NCBI RefSeq assembly: GCF_003390935.1
Contig: NZ_QNQZ01000009.1
Span: 186,001-250,000 of the forward strand
Origin: Lewinella sp. IMCC34191
Lineage (GTDB): Bacteria; Bacteroidota; Bacteroidia; Chitinophagales; Saprospiraceae
Reading direction: 5' to 3'
DNA: 64,000 bases
This document shows positions 8,004 through 16,051 of this stretch, piece by piece; position 1 is the first letter of the stretch; the number at the start of each line of letters is the position of its first letter. A model generated the notes under the pieces. It made no database searches. It was given only the letters and a program-made list of their open reading frames with translations, and was not told the origin of the DNA. The position numbers and the translations under genes are program-made.

Positions 8004-8135
8004 GATTGAATAATGAATTGGTGAAGTAATGTGGGTGGGTAATGTCGGGTCGATGGCGCTAAGTTGCAAAGCCCGGCATTTTTTTATCGGGAAGAGAAAA
8101 ATGGCGGGGATAAACGTCTTTGCGAGGCCCGTCCG

Positions 8136-8165
8136 TTGGTGAAGTGGCCCCTTTTGCTACCTTTG
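8136..8165 (+). promoter_or_regulatory. Promoter of corA: TTG (8136-8138), 19 bp, TACCTTTG (8158-8165)
   Basis: This is a full match to the Bacteroidota housekeeping promoter (-33 TTG, -7 TAnnTTTG) with 19-bp spacing. It lies inside the longest possible corA reading frame (from 8120), which argues for the ATG at 8192 as the true start and leaves a short leader of about 20 nt. Confidence 0.7.
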
Positions 8166-8191
8166 TCCCCGCGTCACCAAAACGTCCCGCC

Positions 8192-9142
8192 ATGATCCGC
8201 TACTATGCCAGCACAAACGGCCAGTTGGGACGCGTTGAAGAAGCCGCCCCCGACGCCTGGATTCACCTCTACCCTCCCTTCTCCTCCGAAGAGCTTCCCG
8301 AAATCGCCGAACGGTACGAGCTACCGATCGATTTCCTGACCGACCCCCTCGATATTGACGAACGGTCGCGCTACGAACGGGAAGACGACGCTCGGCTCAT
8401 CGTCATCAATACGCCCGTCCTCAGTCAGGTGGAAACGGAGAACGACAGTATCTACATAACCGTCCCGATCGGTATTATCCTGACGCCGGAAGCCTTCATC
8501 ACGATCAGCTCCACGCCGGACCACCCCGTGCTGCAGCTCTTTATTGATAATAAGGTCCGCAACGTGGACCCGGCCCGGAGAAGCCACTTCGTGCTGCGCA
8601 TCTTCGAGCACACCGTGTACCGCTTCCTCACCTGCCTCAAGCGCCTGAACGTCAAGCGAAACCTCATCGAGCAGGAGCTTTACGACAGCAGCCGGAACCG
8701 CGAGCTGAAGCAGTTGCTGAGCATTGAAAAATCGCTGGTCTACTTCATCAATGCCCTGAACGGTAACGAACTGCTCAAAATGAAAATGAAACGGGCCGAC
8801 TTCCTCGGCATCCGCCACGATGAAGAGCAATGGGATCTTTTCGAGGATATCATCATAGACAACGGCCAGGCGCTGGAGATGGCCAACATCTACACGAATA
8901 TCCTCAACGGTACGATGGACGCTTACGGTTCCATCATTTCCAATAACCTGAACATCACCATTCAGCGGCTGACCCTGATCACGATCGTCCTCACGGTGCC
9001 GATGGTTATCGCCAGCTTCTACGGCATGAACGTACCGATGCCCCTCCAAAACGGGAGCTACACTTTCGTGCTGATTCTGATCCTGTCGATCATCCTCAGC
9101 GCGGCCGTCATCTTCTACTTCCGTCGCAAGCGATTGTTTTAG
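8192..9142 (+). CDS. corA: CorA family magnesium/divalent cation transporter
   Basis: 316 residues from ATG 8192; an ATG at 8120 in frame is upstream of the promoter and is rejected. A large N-terminal cytoplasmic alpha/beta domain is followed by a long helix. Two C-terminal membrane segments follow, the first ending in the signature GMN of SFYGMNVPMP (about 276-285) and the second, FVLILILSIILSAAVIFYF, ending in the basic RRKRLF tail. CorA forms a homopentameric inner-membrane channel for Mg2+ (or Co2+/Ni2+). It is monocistronic here, with its own strong promoter. Confidence 0.93.
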   Translation: MIRYYASTNGQLGRVEEAAPDAWIHLYPPFSSEELPEIAERYELPIDFLTDPLDIDERSRYEREDDARLIVINTPVLSQVETENDSIYITVPIGIILTPEAFITISSTPDHPVLQLFIDNKVRNVDPARRSHFVLRIFEHTVYRFLTCLKRLNVKRNLIEQELYDSSRNRELKQLLSIEKSLVYFINALNGNELLKMKMKRADFLGIRHDEEQWDLFEDIIIDNGQALEMANIYTNILNGTMDAYGSIISNNLNITIQRLTLITIVLTVPMVIASFYGMNVPMPLQNGSYTFVLILILSIILSAAVIFYFRRKRLF

Positions 9143-9177
9143 GCAAATCGGCCGGCCACCGCCGCAAAACCTAACAG

Positions 9178-9208
9178 TTTGTATGCGTCTAACATTATTC
9201 TACCTTTA
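9178..9208 (+). promoter_or_regulatory. Promoter of fabH-like gene: TTTG (9178-9181), 19 bp, TACCTTTA (9201-9208)
   Basis: The -33 TTTG and the near-consensus -7 TACCTTTA (one mismatch from TAnnTTTG) are 19 bp apart, the same spacing as at the corA promoter. The gene starts at 9235. Confidence 0.55.
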
Positions 9209-9234
9209 CGGCCCTTATCGCTAAAGTCTTTTGC

Positions 9235-10317
9235 ATGCCATATTCCACGATCACCGGTATCGGCCACTACGTACCGAAAAACGTAGTCACTAATCAGGAC
9301 CTGACCGAAGTGATGGAAACCAGCGACGAATGGATCCGGGAACGTACCGGGATCGAGGAACGCCGCTACATCGACCGCACGAAAGAAACTACCACTACCC
9401 TGGCGCTCGAAGCCTCCCTGCGGGCCATCGCGGACGCGGGCATCGACAAGGAGGAGATCGACTTCATCGTCTTCGCTACGCTGAGCCCCGACTACTACTT
9501 TCCGGGATCCGGCGTGTTGCTGCAGCGGGAACTGGGTATCGCCAAGACGGAGATCGCGGCCCTGGACATACGCGCGCAGTGCTCCGGATTCCTCTACGGC
9601 CTGAGTACCGCCGACCAGTTCATCCGCTCGGGGATGTACAAAAAGATCCTGTTGGTGGGGGCCGAAGTACACAGCGTAGGCCTGGACTTCACCACCCGCG
9701 GTCGCGGCGTGAGCGTCATTTTCGGCGACGGGGCCGGGGCGGTCATCCTGGAAGCCACCGAAGACAAGGACAAGGCGGTGTTGGCCACGAAGATGCACAG
9801 CGATGGCACCTACGCCGAAAAGCTGAGCTATATGTATCCTGGCGCCCACGGCGGATACTTCATCGAGAAATACGGGCTGGAAGGTTTCGACGTCGATTAC
9901 GATCTCGACAACAACCCCTACGGCGGCGTATTCTTCAACCAGGATATGCTGGACAAGGGCCGCGTCTATCCGCACATGGAAGGTCAGGCAGTCTTTAAAA
10001 TGGCCGTCCGCAAATTTCCGGAAGTTATCCAGGAGGCGTTGCATGCCGCCGGTCTGACCGTCGAAGATCTCGATCTCCTGGTACCGCACCAGGCCAACCT
10101 GCGGATCAATCAGTTCGTGCAGCACAGCATGCAATTGAAGCCCGAGCAAGTCTACAACAACATCATGCGGTACGGGAACACCACGGCGGCGTCCATCCCC
10201 CTCGCCCTCTCGGAAGCCCGGGATGAGGGACGCGTAAAAAAAGGTGACGTGGTGGCGCTGGCCGCCTTCGGCGCCGGTTTCACCTGGGCCGCGGCGGTCC
10301 TGAAGTGGGGCATTTAA
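9235..10317 (+). CDS. 3-oxoacyl-ACP synthase III (FabH-like ketoacyl synthase)
   Basis: 360 residues, about 30 longer than typical FabH. The thiolase-fold catalytic triad is complete: Cys116 in RAQCSGFLYGL, His285 in VPHQANLRI and Asn315 in YGNTTAASIP. The extra length lies between the halves, around HGGYFIEKYGLEGFDVDYD. The enzyme family condenses acyl-CoA with malonyl-ACP to start fatty acid synthesis. Bacteroidota often carry a second, longer FabH-like paralogue besides the canonical fabH, and this gene stands alone rather than beside plsX/rpmF, so a specialised substrate is possible. No symbol is assigned for that reason. Confidence 0.9.
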   Translation: MPYSTITGIGHYVPKNVVTNQDLTEVMETSDEWIRERTGIEERRYIDRTKETTTTLALEASLRAIADAGIDKEEIDFIVFATLSPDYYFPGSGVLLQRELGIAKTEIAALDIRAQCSGFLYGLSTADQFIRSGMYKKILLVGAEVHSVGLDFTTRGRGVSVIFGDGAGAVILEATEDKDKAVLATKMHSDGTYAEKLSYMYPGAHGGYFIEKYGLEGFDVDYDLDNNPYGGVFFNQDMLDKGRVYPHMEGQAVFKMAVRKFPEVIQEALHAAGLTVEDLDLLVPHQANLRINQFVQHSMQLKPEQVYNNIMRYGNTTAASIPLALSEARDEGRVKKGDVVALAAFGAGFTWAAAVLKWGI

Positions 10318-10324
10318 GGCTACC

Positions 10325-11560
10325 TTACAGCACTTCCGCCACCGTGAAGATGCTGCCGCCGACGAAGACTACATCGTCGGGGGCGGCACCCTTTAGGGCG
10401 GCCGCATACCCTACCCCGACGGAATCGTAAGCCGAGCCGATGAGGCCGTAGTCCTCCCCTGCCCGGCGGAGTTCCGCGGCATCAAGACCACGTGGTATAT
10501 CCGCCTTGACGAAGTAATAGACGGCACTAGACGGAAACAGCGGAAGTGCCTTCGTCAGATCCTTGTCGTTGACCACGCCCAGTACGATGTGTAACCTTCC
10601 CCCCCGCTCCTGCTTGATCTCACCGAGTCGACGCAGTACGGGCCGTAAGCCCTCTCCGTTGTGGGCGCTATCGGCCAGGACGAGCGGATCTTTTTCCCGC
10701 AGCGTCTGCCAGCGGCCGATGTAGTAGCTCAGTTCGTGTACGTGGTTAAAGGCGTAGGCTACCTTGTCAGCGTTGACCTCGAATTGCGTCGTTCGGCCGA
10801 GCACCTGGAGTGCGGTATGCGCCGTTTGCAAATTTGTCCCGGCGAAGGGACCACGGAGGTCGGTTTCGTACGGGTGGGCGGGCTGGCGTTCGGCGAAGGT
10901 GATGGGTGCGCCGACTTCCCCGGCCTTCTTGCAAAACACCTCCTCGGTTTCCGGTTGGGTCTCGCCGATCACGACGGGCCGACCGGCTTTGATAATCCCG
11001 GCCTTTTCGCCGGCTATTTCCGCCAGGGTATCACCGAGAAACTGCATATGGTCGTAGCCGATATTCGTGATGACCGATAGCTCCGGATCGATGACGTTGG
11101 TACTGTCGAGGCGGCCACCAAGCCCCACTTCCACGACGGCGTATTCTACCTGCGCTCCGCCGAAAAAATCAAATGCCATAGCGACCGTGATTTCGAAGAA
11201 ACTCGGTTCGATCCGCTCGATCGCGGGCTGGATGCGCTCCACGAAGCGGACGACCTCCGCTTCCGGGATGAAGGTACCGTCGACCTTGATCCGCTCTCGA
11301 AAATCCTTGTAGTGCGGACTGGTGTACAGCCCCGTCCGGTAACCGTGGGCCCGCAGAGCGGCGGCCAGCAGGTGGCTGACGGTTCCCTTCCCGTTGGTTC
11401 CGGCCACGTGGATGCAGCGGAAATTGCGTTCCGGGTGGCCGAGCTCGTCGAGCAGGAGCCGGATATTCGTGAGGTCCTTCTTCATGGCGGCCGCCCCGGT
11501 ACGCTGGTACATCGGCAGGCGGGTGAAAAGATAGTCGAGGGTGGCGGCGTAGGTCATCAT
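10325..11560 (-). CDS. folC: Bifunctional folylpolyglutamate synthase/dihydrofolate synthase
   Basis: 411 residues from ATG 11560 (MMTYAATLDYLFTRLP). An upstream in-frame ATG (11608) would overlap the divergent TPR gene. The Mur-ligase fold shows the ATP loop VAGTNGKGTVSH (about 69-80), the conserved TGLYTSPHYKDFRERI, VEVGLGGRLDSTN and the C-terminal ADSAHNGEGL. It adds Glu to dihydropteroate and to folates in the cytoplasm. It is convergent with the fabH-like gene (7-bp gap) and divergent from the TPR gene (41-bp gap). Confidence 0.92.
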   Translation of the reverse strand: MMTYAATLDYLFTRLPMYQRTGAAAMKKDLTNIRLLLDELGHPERNFRCIHVAGTNGKGTVSHLLAAALRAHGYRTGLYTSPHYKDFRERIKVDGTFIPEAEVVRFVERIQPAIERIEPSFFEITVAMAFDFFGGAQVEYAVVEVGLGGRLDSTNVIDPELSVITNIGYDHMQFLGDTLAEIAGEKAGIIKAGRPVVIGETQPETEEVFCKKAGEVGAPITFAERQPAHPYETDLRGPFAGTNLQTAHTALQVLGRTTQFEVNADKVAYAFNHVHELSYYIGRWQTLREKDPLVLADSAHNGEGLRPVLRRLGEIKQERGGRLHIVLGVVNDKDLTKALPLFPSSAVYYFVKADIPRGLDAAELRRAGEDYGLIGSAYDSVGVGYAAALKGAAPDDVVFVGGSIFTVAEVL

Positions 11561-11589
11561 GCGCTGCGAAAGTACCAACTGCCCCGATG

Positions 11590-11597
11590 TACCTTTG
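11590..11597 (+). promoter_or_regulatory. -7 promoter box of small TPR gene (TACCTTTG)
   Basis: TACCTTTG ends 4 bp before the ATG at 11602 and overlaps an in-frame ATG at 11587, so 11602 must be the start if this promoter is used. This implies a leaderless mRNA. Confidence 0.6.
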
Positions 11598-11601
11598 CCC
11601 C

Positions 11602-11928
11602 ATGACAAGGAAAGAGCAAATCATACAGTTACTGGAAGCCTCCCCCAAAGACGCCTTTCTGCGTTTTGCCCTGGCCAAGGAGTGGGAGCAGGAGGGCAAC
11701 GATCCGGCGGCCCTCAACATCTACCGTAGCCTGGTCAACGATCAGCCCGAATACGTGGGCACGTACTACCACCTCGGCAAAACCCTGCAACGCATGGAAC
11801 GGCCGCAGGAAGCGTGGAAGGTATTCAGCGAGGGTATGGAGGTGACCAAACGCCTGGGAGAGCAGCACGCGATGCGCGAACTGGCCGGGGCGCGGATGGA
11901 ACTGGGCGACGAAGACGACTTTGCCTAA
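11602..11928 (+). CDS. Small tetratricopeptide-repeat protein
   Basis: 108 residues from ATG 11602 (MTRKEQIIQLLEASPKD). Two to three TPR helices are visible: FLRFALAKEWEQEGN, ALNIYRSLVNDQPEYVGTYYHLG and RPQEAWKVFSEGMEVTKRLG. There is no signal peptide, so it is likely a cytoplasmic scaffold. The partner is unknown. Its last 4 bp overlap the convergent gene at 11925. Confidence 0.8.
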   Translation: MTRKEQIIQLLEASPKDAFLRFALAKEWEQEGNDPAALNIYRSLVNDQPEYVGTYYHLGKTLQRMERPQEAWKVFSEGMEVTKRLGEQHAMRELAGARMELGDEDDFA

Positions 11929-12314
11929 AGACGGTACTTGGGTGCGGGGGTAAGCCGGCCGCGGGATTCGCTGCGGGAGCGCAGCTCACCGTCCGCCCGC
12001 CCCTCCTCAATGGGAGAATAATCCGGTATACGGTTGAGCGTTCCGGAGGAGGTGCTGAGTTCCTCGATGGATTCGGCCCGCTGGGCCAGGGGATCGTAGG
12101 CCGGACGCTGGCCGATGTGACCGAGAACGGCAAGACCCGCCACGATCAGCACCACGGCGGCGATCATCCAGGGCCGTATGCCCAGGAAGCGGGCGGACGG
12201 CGTACGGTGATCCAGCCGCTGCTCGATGCGGTCCCAGGTGCCGGGCGACGGGCGTCGGCGCATGCCCCGCGCGGTGCGGCGAAACTGTCGATCGAAGGAA
12301 TCGGGGGTTGACAT
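11925..12314 (-). CDS. Single-pass membrane protein, probable anti-sigma factor
   Basis: 129 residues. A basic N-terminal cytoplasmic part (about 1-47, with RRTARGMRRRPSPGTWDRIEQRL) is followed by one membrane segment (about 48-66, MIAAVVLIVAGLAVLG) and a Ser/Arg-rich periplasmic tail. The W-x-x-I-E-x-x-L element resembles the sigma-binding helix of Bacteroidota anti-sigma proteins. It starts 11 bp after the ECF sigma gene and is almost certainly co-transcribed with it, which is the main reason for the call. Confidence 0.6.
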   Translation of the reverse strand: MSTPDSFDRQFRRTARGMRRRPSPGTWDRIEQRLDHRTPSARFLGIRPWMIAAVVLIVAGLAVLGHIGQRPAYDPLAQRAESIEELSTSSGTLNRIPDYSPIEEGRADGELRSRSESRGRLTPAPKYRL

Positions 12315-12325
12315 GGCTAGGTACT

Positions 12326-12868
12326 TTAGCGGGCGGGGTAGCCCAGTTTTTCGAGTTGCTCCCGGAGACGCTTCTTCGCCAGGATGAGTTGGGATTTACT
12401 GGTGTTGATGCTAATTTCGAGCATCTCCGCGATTTCACGGTGCTTAAAACCCTCGACCACGTACAAATTGAAGACGGTACGGTAGCCGGTGGGCAGTTTA
12501 TCGAGCAGATCAAGGATGTCCTTTTCCGCCAGGCGTTCGGCCGCGGCGGGGGGGATGGAATAGCTGGCCGGGTTCACCTCCGTCAGTTCGCTGGCGCGTT
12601 TCAGCGCGTGTTTCTTCCGGAGCAGCATGAGCGATTCGTTGACGACGATTCGACGGATCCACCCCTCGAAGCTGCCTTCTTCCGTAAAGGTGTCGATCTT
12701 ATCGAAGACCTTGAAGAAAGCCGCCACCAAGACGTCCTCGGCATCCGCGTCCCGGCGGCAGTAACGGCGGGCCACCGCCCCCATCAGGGGCGAATACCGG
12801 TCGTAGACCGCCCGCTGTACCCTGCGGTCCTTTGCTTTGCAGCCGGCGATCATTTCCTGCTCGGTCAA
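12326..12868 (-). CDS. ECF-type RNA polymerase sigma factor
   Basis: 180 residues. Region 2 is seen in QRAVYDRYSPLMGAVARRYC, DAEDVLVAAFFKVFDKIDTF and FEGWIRRIVVNESLMLLRKK. Region 4 is seen in DLLDKLPTGYRTVFNLYVVE and the helix-turn-helix EIAEMLEISINTSKSQLILA. It lies between lipB (5-bp gap) upstream and a membrane anti-sigma-like gene (11-bp gap) downstream, so all three are probably transcribed together. This ties sigma-factor expression to a lipoate synthesis gene. Confidence 0.88.
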   Translation of the reverse strand: MTEQEMIAGCKAKDRRVQRAVYDRYSPLMGAVARRYCRRDADAEDVLVAAFFKVFDKIDTFTEEGSFEGWIRRIVVNESLMLLRKKHALKRASELTEVNPASYSIPPAAAERLAEKDILDLLDKLPTGYRTVFNLYVVEGFKHREIAEMLEISINTSKSQLILAKKRLREQLEKLGYPAR

Positions 12869-12873
12869 GGGGG

Positions 12874-13638
12874 TTACTCATTTGGTTCCGTACGGAAGAT
12901 GCGGCCGGCACCGACATTGGTGGGTACGAAATCGAAAACCTCGCGGAAGTGGCGCGATACTACCGGAATGACCTCCTCCAGTTCTACGGGCCGCCGAAGT
13001 TCCAGGCTCAGGCTGGTGACGGAGCGGTCGGGATCGGCGATGCCGCAGGGAACGATGTTACCGAAGTGCGTCAGGTTGGGCCGAACGTTAAACGCCAGCC
13101 CGTGCATGGTCGTCCACCGGCTCAGGTGGACCCCAATGGCGCAGATCTTGCGTCGCGGTTGCCGGCGCGCGGGATCGCCGGCCAGCCAGACCCCCGTGAA
13201 GCCCGGATCCCGCTCGCCGGATAGCCCGAAGTCCGCCAGCGTACGGATGATCACCTCTTCCAGGTTGCGGACGTAGCGATGGACGTCGTTGAAGAACTCA
13301 TCGAGATCAAAAATGGGATAGACGACCAACTGCCCGGGGCCGTGGTAGGTGATGTCGCCGCCGCGGTTGATCCGCAGAAAGGTGAAACCCTGCGCGGCTA
13401 GTTCCTCCTCGGAAAGCAATAGGTTGTCCGCCGTTCCCGATTTACCGAGCGTATAGACCGGTGGGTGCTCGACAAATAACAGGTGGTGTTGCTGTCGGGG
13501 CAGCTGCGTTTCCCCCGCCCGGTGCCGCGCCCGGTTGGCCATCTTGTGTTCCACCATCGCCGCGTGCAATCGGCGCTGCAGTTCCCAGGCGGGTTCGTAG
13601 GCCAAACGGCCCAGGTGATGGATCTGTACGTCGGGCAT
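12874..13638 (-). CDS. lipB: Lipoyl(octanoyl) transferase
   Basis: 254 residues. Family motifs are present: VEHPPVYTLGKSG, RGGDITYHGPGQLVVYPIFD (about 92-111), KICAIGVHLSRWTTMHGLAF, and the catalytic Cys in VPCGIAD, with the conserved Lys in the RRKICAIG element. LipB moves octanoate from octanoyl-ACP to the lipoyl domains of 2-oxoacid dehydrogenases and the glycine cleavage system, in the cytoplasm. LipA is not in this window. It heads a likely operon with the ECF sigma and anti-sigma genes. Confidence 0.93.
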   Translation of the reverse strand: MPDVQIHHLGRLAYEPAWELQRRLHAAMVEHKMANRARHRAGETQLPRQQHHLLFVEHPPVYTLGKSGTADNLLLSEEELAAQGFTFLRINRGGDITYHGPGQLVVYPIFDLDEFFNDVHRYVRNLEEVIIRTLADFGLSGERDPGFTGVWLAGDPARRQPRRKICAIGVHLSRWTTMHGLAFNVRPNLTHFGNIVPCGIADPDRSVTSLSLELRRPVELEEVIPVVSRHFREVFDFVPTNVGAGRIFRTEPNE

Positions 13639-13677
13639 AGCGGGTAAACAGCGGAGACCGGACCTTTGGTTGCCCGG

Positions 13678-14664
13678 TTAATCCAACCCGATGGTCAGGA
13701 CGATTTTGCCGACGTTCGCGTTGCTCGCCATGTACCGGTGGGCAGCGGCTACGTCTTCCCAATCGTATATGGTATCGACCACGGGTTGCAGTTCTCCGCT
13801 AGCGAAGTGCGGCCAGATCTTCTCGCGGAAGTCCGCCGTTAGCCGCTGCCGGTACTCGTCGGTGCGGCTCCGCATGGTGGTTCCCGTCAACTGGATGCGC
13901 TTGCGCAGGAAGGGAGCCATGCTAAAGGCTTCTACCCGGGCTCCCCCCAGCGCGGCGAGACTCACGATGCGGGCGTCCGTTGCCGCGGCCTCCAGGTTCT
14001 GCTTCAGGTAAGGCCCGCCTACAAAATCCAGGATGATGTCCGCTCCCTCCCCGCCGGTAAAGTCATTGACGGCTTCGTCGAAGTCTTCCGCTTCGTAATC
14101 GATCGTGCGGGCCGCTCCCAGATTTTCTACCGCCTGGTGCTTCTGCGGACTGGCCGTTACGATGGCGACCGCACCGGCTAGCCGCACGAGTTGAATGGCC
14201 GCCGTACCTACCCCGCTCGCCCCGGCGTGGATCAGGACGGTATCGCCCTTCTTCACCTGGGCGATCCAGTGGAGGGCCTGAAAGGCCGTCAAAAACACCT
14301 CTGGAATGGCGGCGGCCTTCGTGAAGGATAATCGCTCGGGCAGTTTAAGCAGCATACGGTGGTCCACGGCGATCTGCTGGGCGTAGCCCCCGCCGTTGAC
14401 CAGGGCGCAGACGTTGTCGCCGACCTCGAAATTGTCGACTTCCTCCCCTACCTCGATAACGGTACCCGCGACTTCTAATCCCATGATCGGATTGGCACCG
14501 GCCGGAACGGGGTACTTCCCTTCCCGCTGCAGTAAGTCGGCCCGGTTCAGGGCCGTGGCGGCGACGTGGAGAACGACGGATTGGGGCTGGAGGACCGGGT
14601 CGGCCACCTCCGAAAGGTAGAGCTGGCTTTCGTCGCCGGGCTCGTGGAATAGAATCGCCTTCAT
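13678..14664 (-). CDS. NAD(P)H quinone oxidoreductase, PIG3-type zinc-independent MDR family
   Basis: 328 residues of the medium-chain dehydrogenase/reductase fold. The N-terminal GroES-like part contains LNRADLLQREGKYPVPAG, followed by the Rossmann part with DTVLIHAGASGVGTAAIQL (about 143-161). The PIG3-like features are LNRADLLQR and IPEVFLTAFQAL. The zinc-binding Cys residues of alcohol dehydrogenases are absent, so it is expected to reduce quinones or other enones with NADPH. It lies 3 bp downstream of proC, on the same strand. Confidence 0.88.
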   Translation of the reverse strand: MKAILFHEPGDESQLYLSEVADPVLQPQSVVLHVAATALNRADLLQREGKYPVPAGANPIMGLEVAGTVIEVGEEVDNFEVGDNVCALVNGGGYAQQIAVDHRMLLKLPERLSFTKAAAIPEVFLTAFQALHWIAQVKKGDTVLIHAGASGVGTAAIQLVRLAGAVAIVTASPQKHQAVENLGAARTIDYEAEDFDEAVNDFTGGEGADIILDFVGGPYLKQNLEAAATDARIVSLAALGGARVEAFSMAPFLRKRIQLTGTTMRSRTDEYRQRLTADFREKIWPHFASGELQPVVDTIYDWEDVAAAHRYMASNANVGKIVLTIGLD

Positions 14665-14667
14665 AAA

Positions 14668-15471
14668 TCAGTTTTTGCCGAGCGCGACGGCCCGGTCCAG
14701 TGCGGCGCGAGCGCCGCTTTTGATGTCTTCGAATACGCTAGTGGCCCGGAAGGTGTTCATCGCCGCCTCCGTGGTGCCCCCCTTACTGGATACCCGGTCG
14801 ATCCATTCCTGGCAGGTGAGGTCGTTCTTCATCTGCAGTTCCACCGCTCCGCGGAAGGTCTGGGCAACGAGCAGTTCCGCCTGGCTTTCGTTGAATCCCA
14901 TTTCCGTTGCCGCCTCGATCATGGCCTGCATGAAGTAGAGCACGTAGGCCGGTCCGCTGCCACTGATGGCCGTCGTGGCGTCGATGCTGTATTCCTCGTC
15001 GACGTAGATCGCCTTGCCGGTCGTATTCAGTAAATTCTGAACGAGTACGAGCTCGATGCGGGTAACCGCCTCGCTGGCCGTGTAAGCAGTCATCCCGAGT
15101 CCGATCTGCGCGGGCAGGTTGGGCATGGCCCGAATGACTTTCGCTACGCCCAGCCCGTCCTGGATGGATTTGATCGTCACGCCCGCCATGATGGACAAAT
15201 AAACCTGCTGCGGATCGGTCAGCGGCCGGAGAGAGGCAAATAAGGTGGCGCTGTCCTGGGGCTTGACGGCCAGGATGATCAGATCGGCCGCCGCCAGACA
15301 AGACTCGGCGGAGGTATAGACGGTACCCAGCTTTTCGCCCCTCAGCTCATCTATCTTTTCGGAAATGCGCTCCAGGATCATCAGATCTTCCTGCTTCACC
15401 AGGTGCGCGCGTAAAAGGCTCCTGGCGTAAGTCCGGCCCATATTTCCCCCACCGATCACGAGAATCTTCAT
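14668..15471 (-). CDS. proC: Pyrroline-5-carboxylate reductase
   Basis: 267 residues from ATG 15471 (MKILVIGGGNMG). The frame is open 12 codons further, but the Rossmann strand starts here. Motifs are GGGNMG (6-11), LAVKPQD, VIRAMPNLPAQIGLGMTAY and the C-terminal signature SGSGPAYVLYFMQAMIEAA. It makes proline from pyrroline-5-carboxylate with NAD(P)H in the cytoplasm. It is followed at 3 bp by the quinone oxidoreductase gene. Confidence 0.93.
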   Translation of the reverse strand: MKILVIGGGNMGRTYARSLLRAHLVKQEDLMILERISEKIDELRGEKLGTVYTSAESCLAAADLIILAVKPQDSATLFASLRPLTDPQQVYLSIMAGVTIKSIQDGLGVAKVIRAMPNLPAQIGLGMTAYTASEAVTRIELVLVQNLLNTTGKAIYVDEEYSIDATTAISGSGPAYVLYFMQAMIEAATEMGFNESQAELLVAQTFRGAVELQMKNDLTCQEWIDRVSSKGGTTEAAMNTFRATSVFEDIKSGARAALDRAVALGKN

Positions 15472-15558
15472 ATAGCAGTTTGGCGCGAAGATAGAACATC
15501 CTGCCACCTCCCGGACTTACAACAAAAACCCATACACCAGCGTATTATTTGTAATCAC

Positions 15559-16023
15559 ATGAAAGGAATGCCATCTATCGAAGAAGAAATTCAACAATCG
15601 ACTTTCCGCTCGCCCGCCCACCGGACCCAGGTCAATATTATATTTACTGCCGCCTGGATCAATCAACGGACAACGCAGGCCCTACGTCCCTATGGCCTCA
15701 GCATTCAGCAGTTCAATATACTACGCATCCTTCGCGGCCGCAATGGCAAACCGGCGACGATCAAGTTGCTCACCGAGCGCATGCTCGATAAAATGAGCAA
15801 CGCCAGTCGACTGGTGGATAAACTCAAGGAAAAAGGCTACGTCATGCGGCAGGAGTGTGAAACCGACCGCCGTCGCGTGGATATCGTTATTACGGAGGAA
15901 GGCCTGGAAGTAGTCGGTAAAGCCTCCGAAGGCGTCGAAGCCGCTATGGTGGAAAATTTCAATAACCTCGACGACAAGGACTTCGATGAGCTAAGCACCA
16001 TGCTCGATCGCCTGCGCGGCTAG
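15559..16023 (+). CDS. MarR family transcriptional regulator
   Basis: 154 residues. The winged-helix domain (about 50-120) includes LSIQQFNILRILRGRNGKPA, the recognition helix region LDKMSNASRLVDKLKEKGYV and the wing RQECETDRRRVDIVITEEG. The N and C termini form the dimer helices. MarR proteins are small-molecule or redox-responsive repressors. The nearest plausible targets are the divergent proC/quinone-oxidoreductase pair (88-bp spacer), but no palindromic operator was recognised. Confidence 0.88.
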   Translation: MKGMPSIEEEIQQSTFRSPAHRTQVNIIFTAAWINQRTTQALRPYGLSIQQFNILRILRGRNGKPATIKLLTERMLDKMSNASRLVDKLKEKGYVMRQECETDRRRVDIVITEEGLEVVGKASEGVEAAMVENFNNLDDKDFDELSTMLDRLRG

Positions 16024-16051
16024 CGCGAAGCATCCCCCTCTACCCCTGCCC

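Noticed and set aside
8321-9049. 242-residue minus-strand frame
   Set aside because: Antisense to corA; no protein features.
12308-13276. 322-residue plus-strand frame
   Set aside because: Antisense to the ECF sigma and lipB genes.
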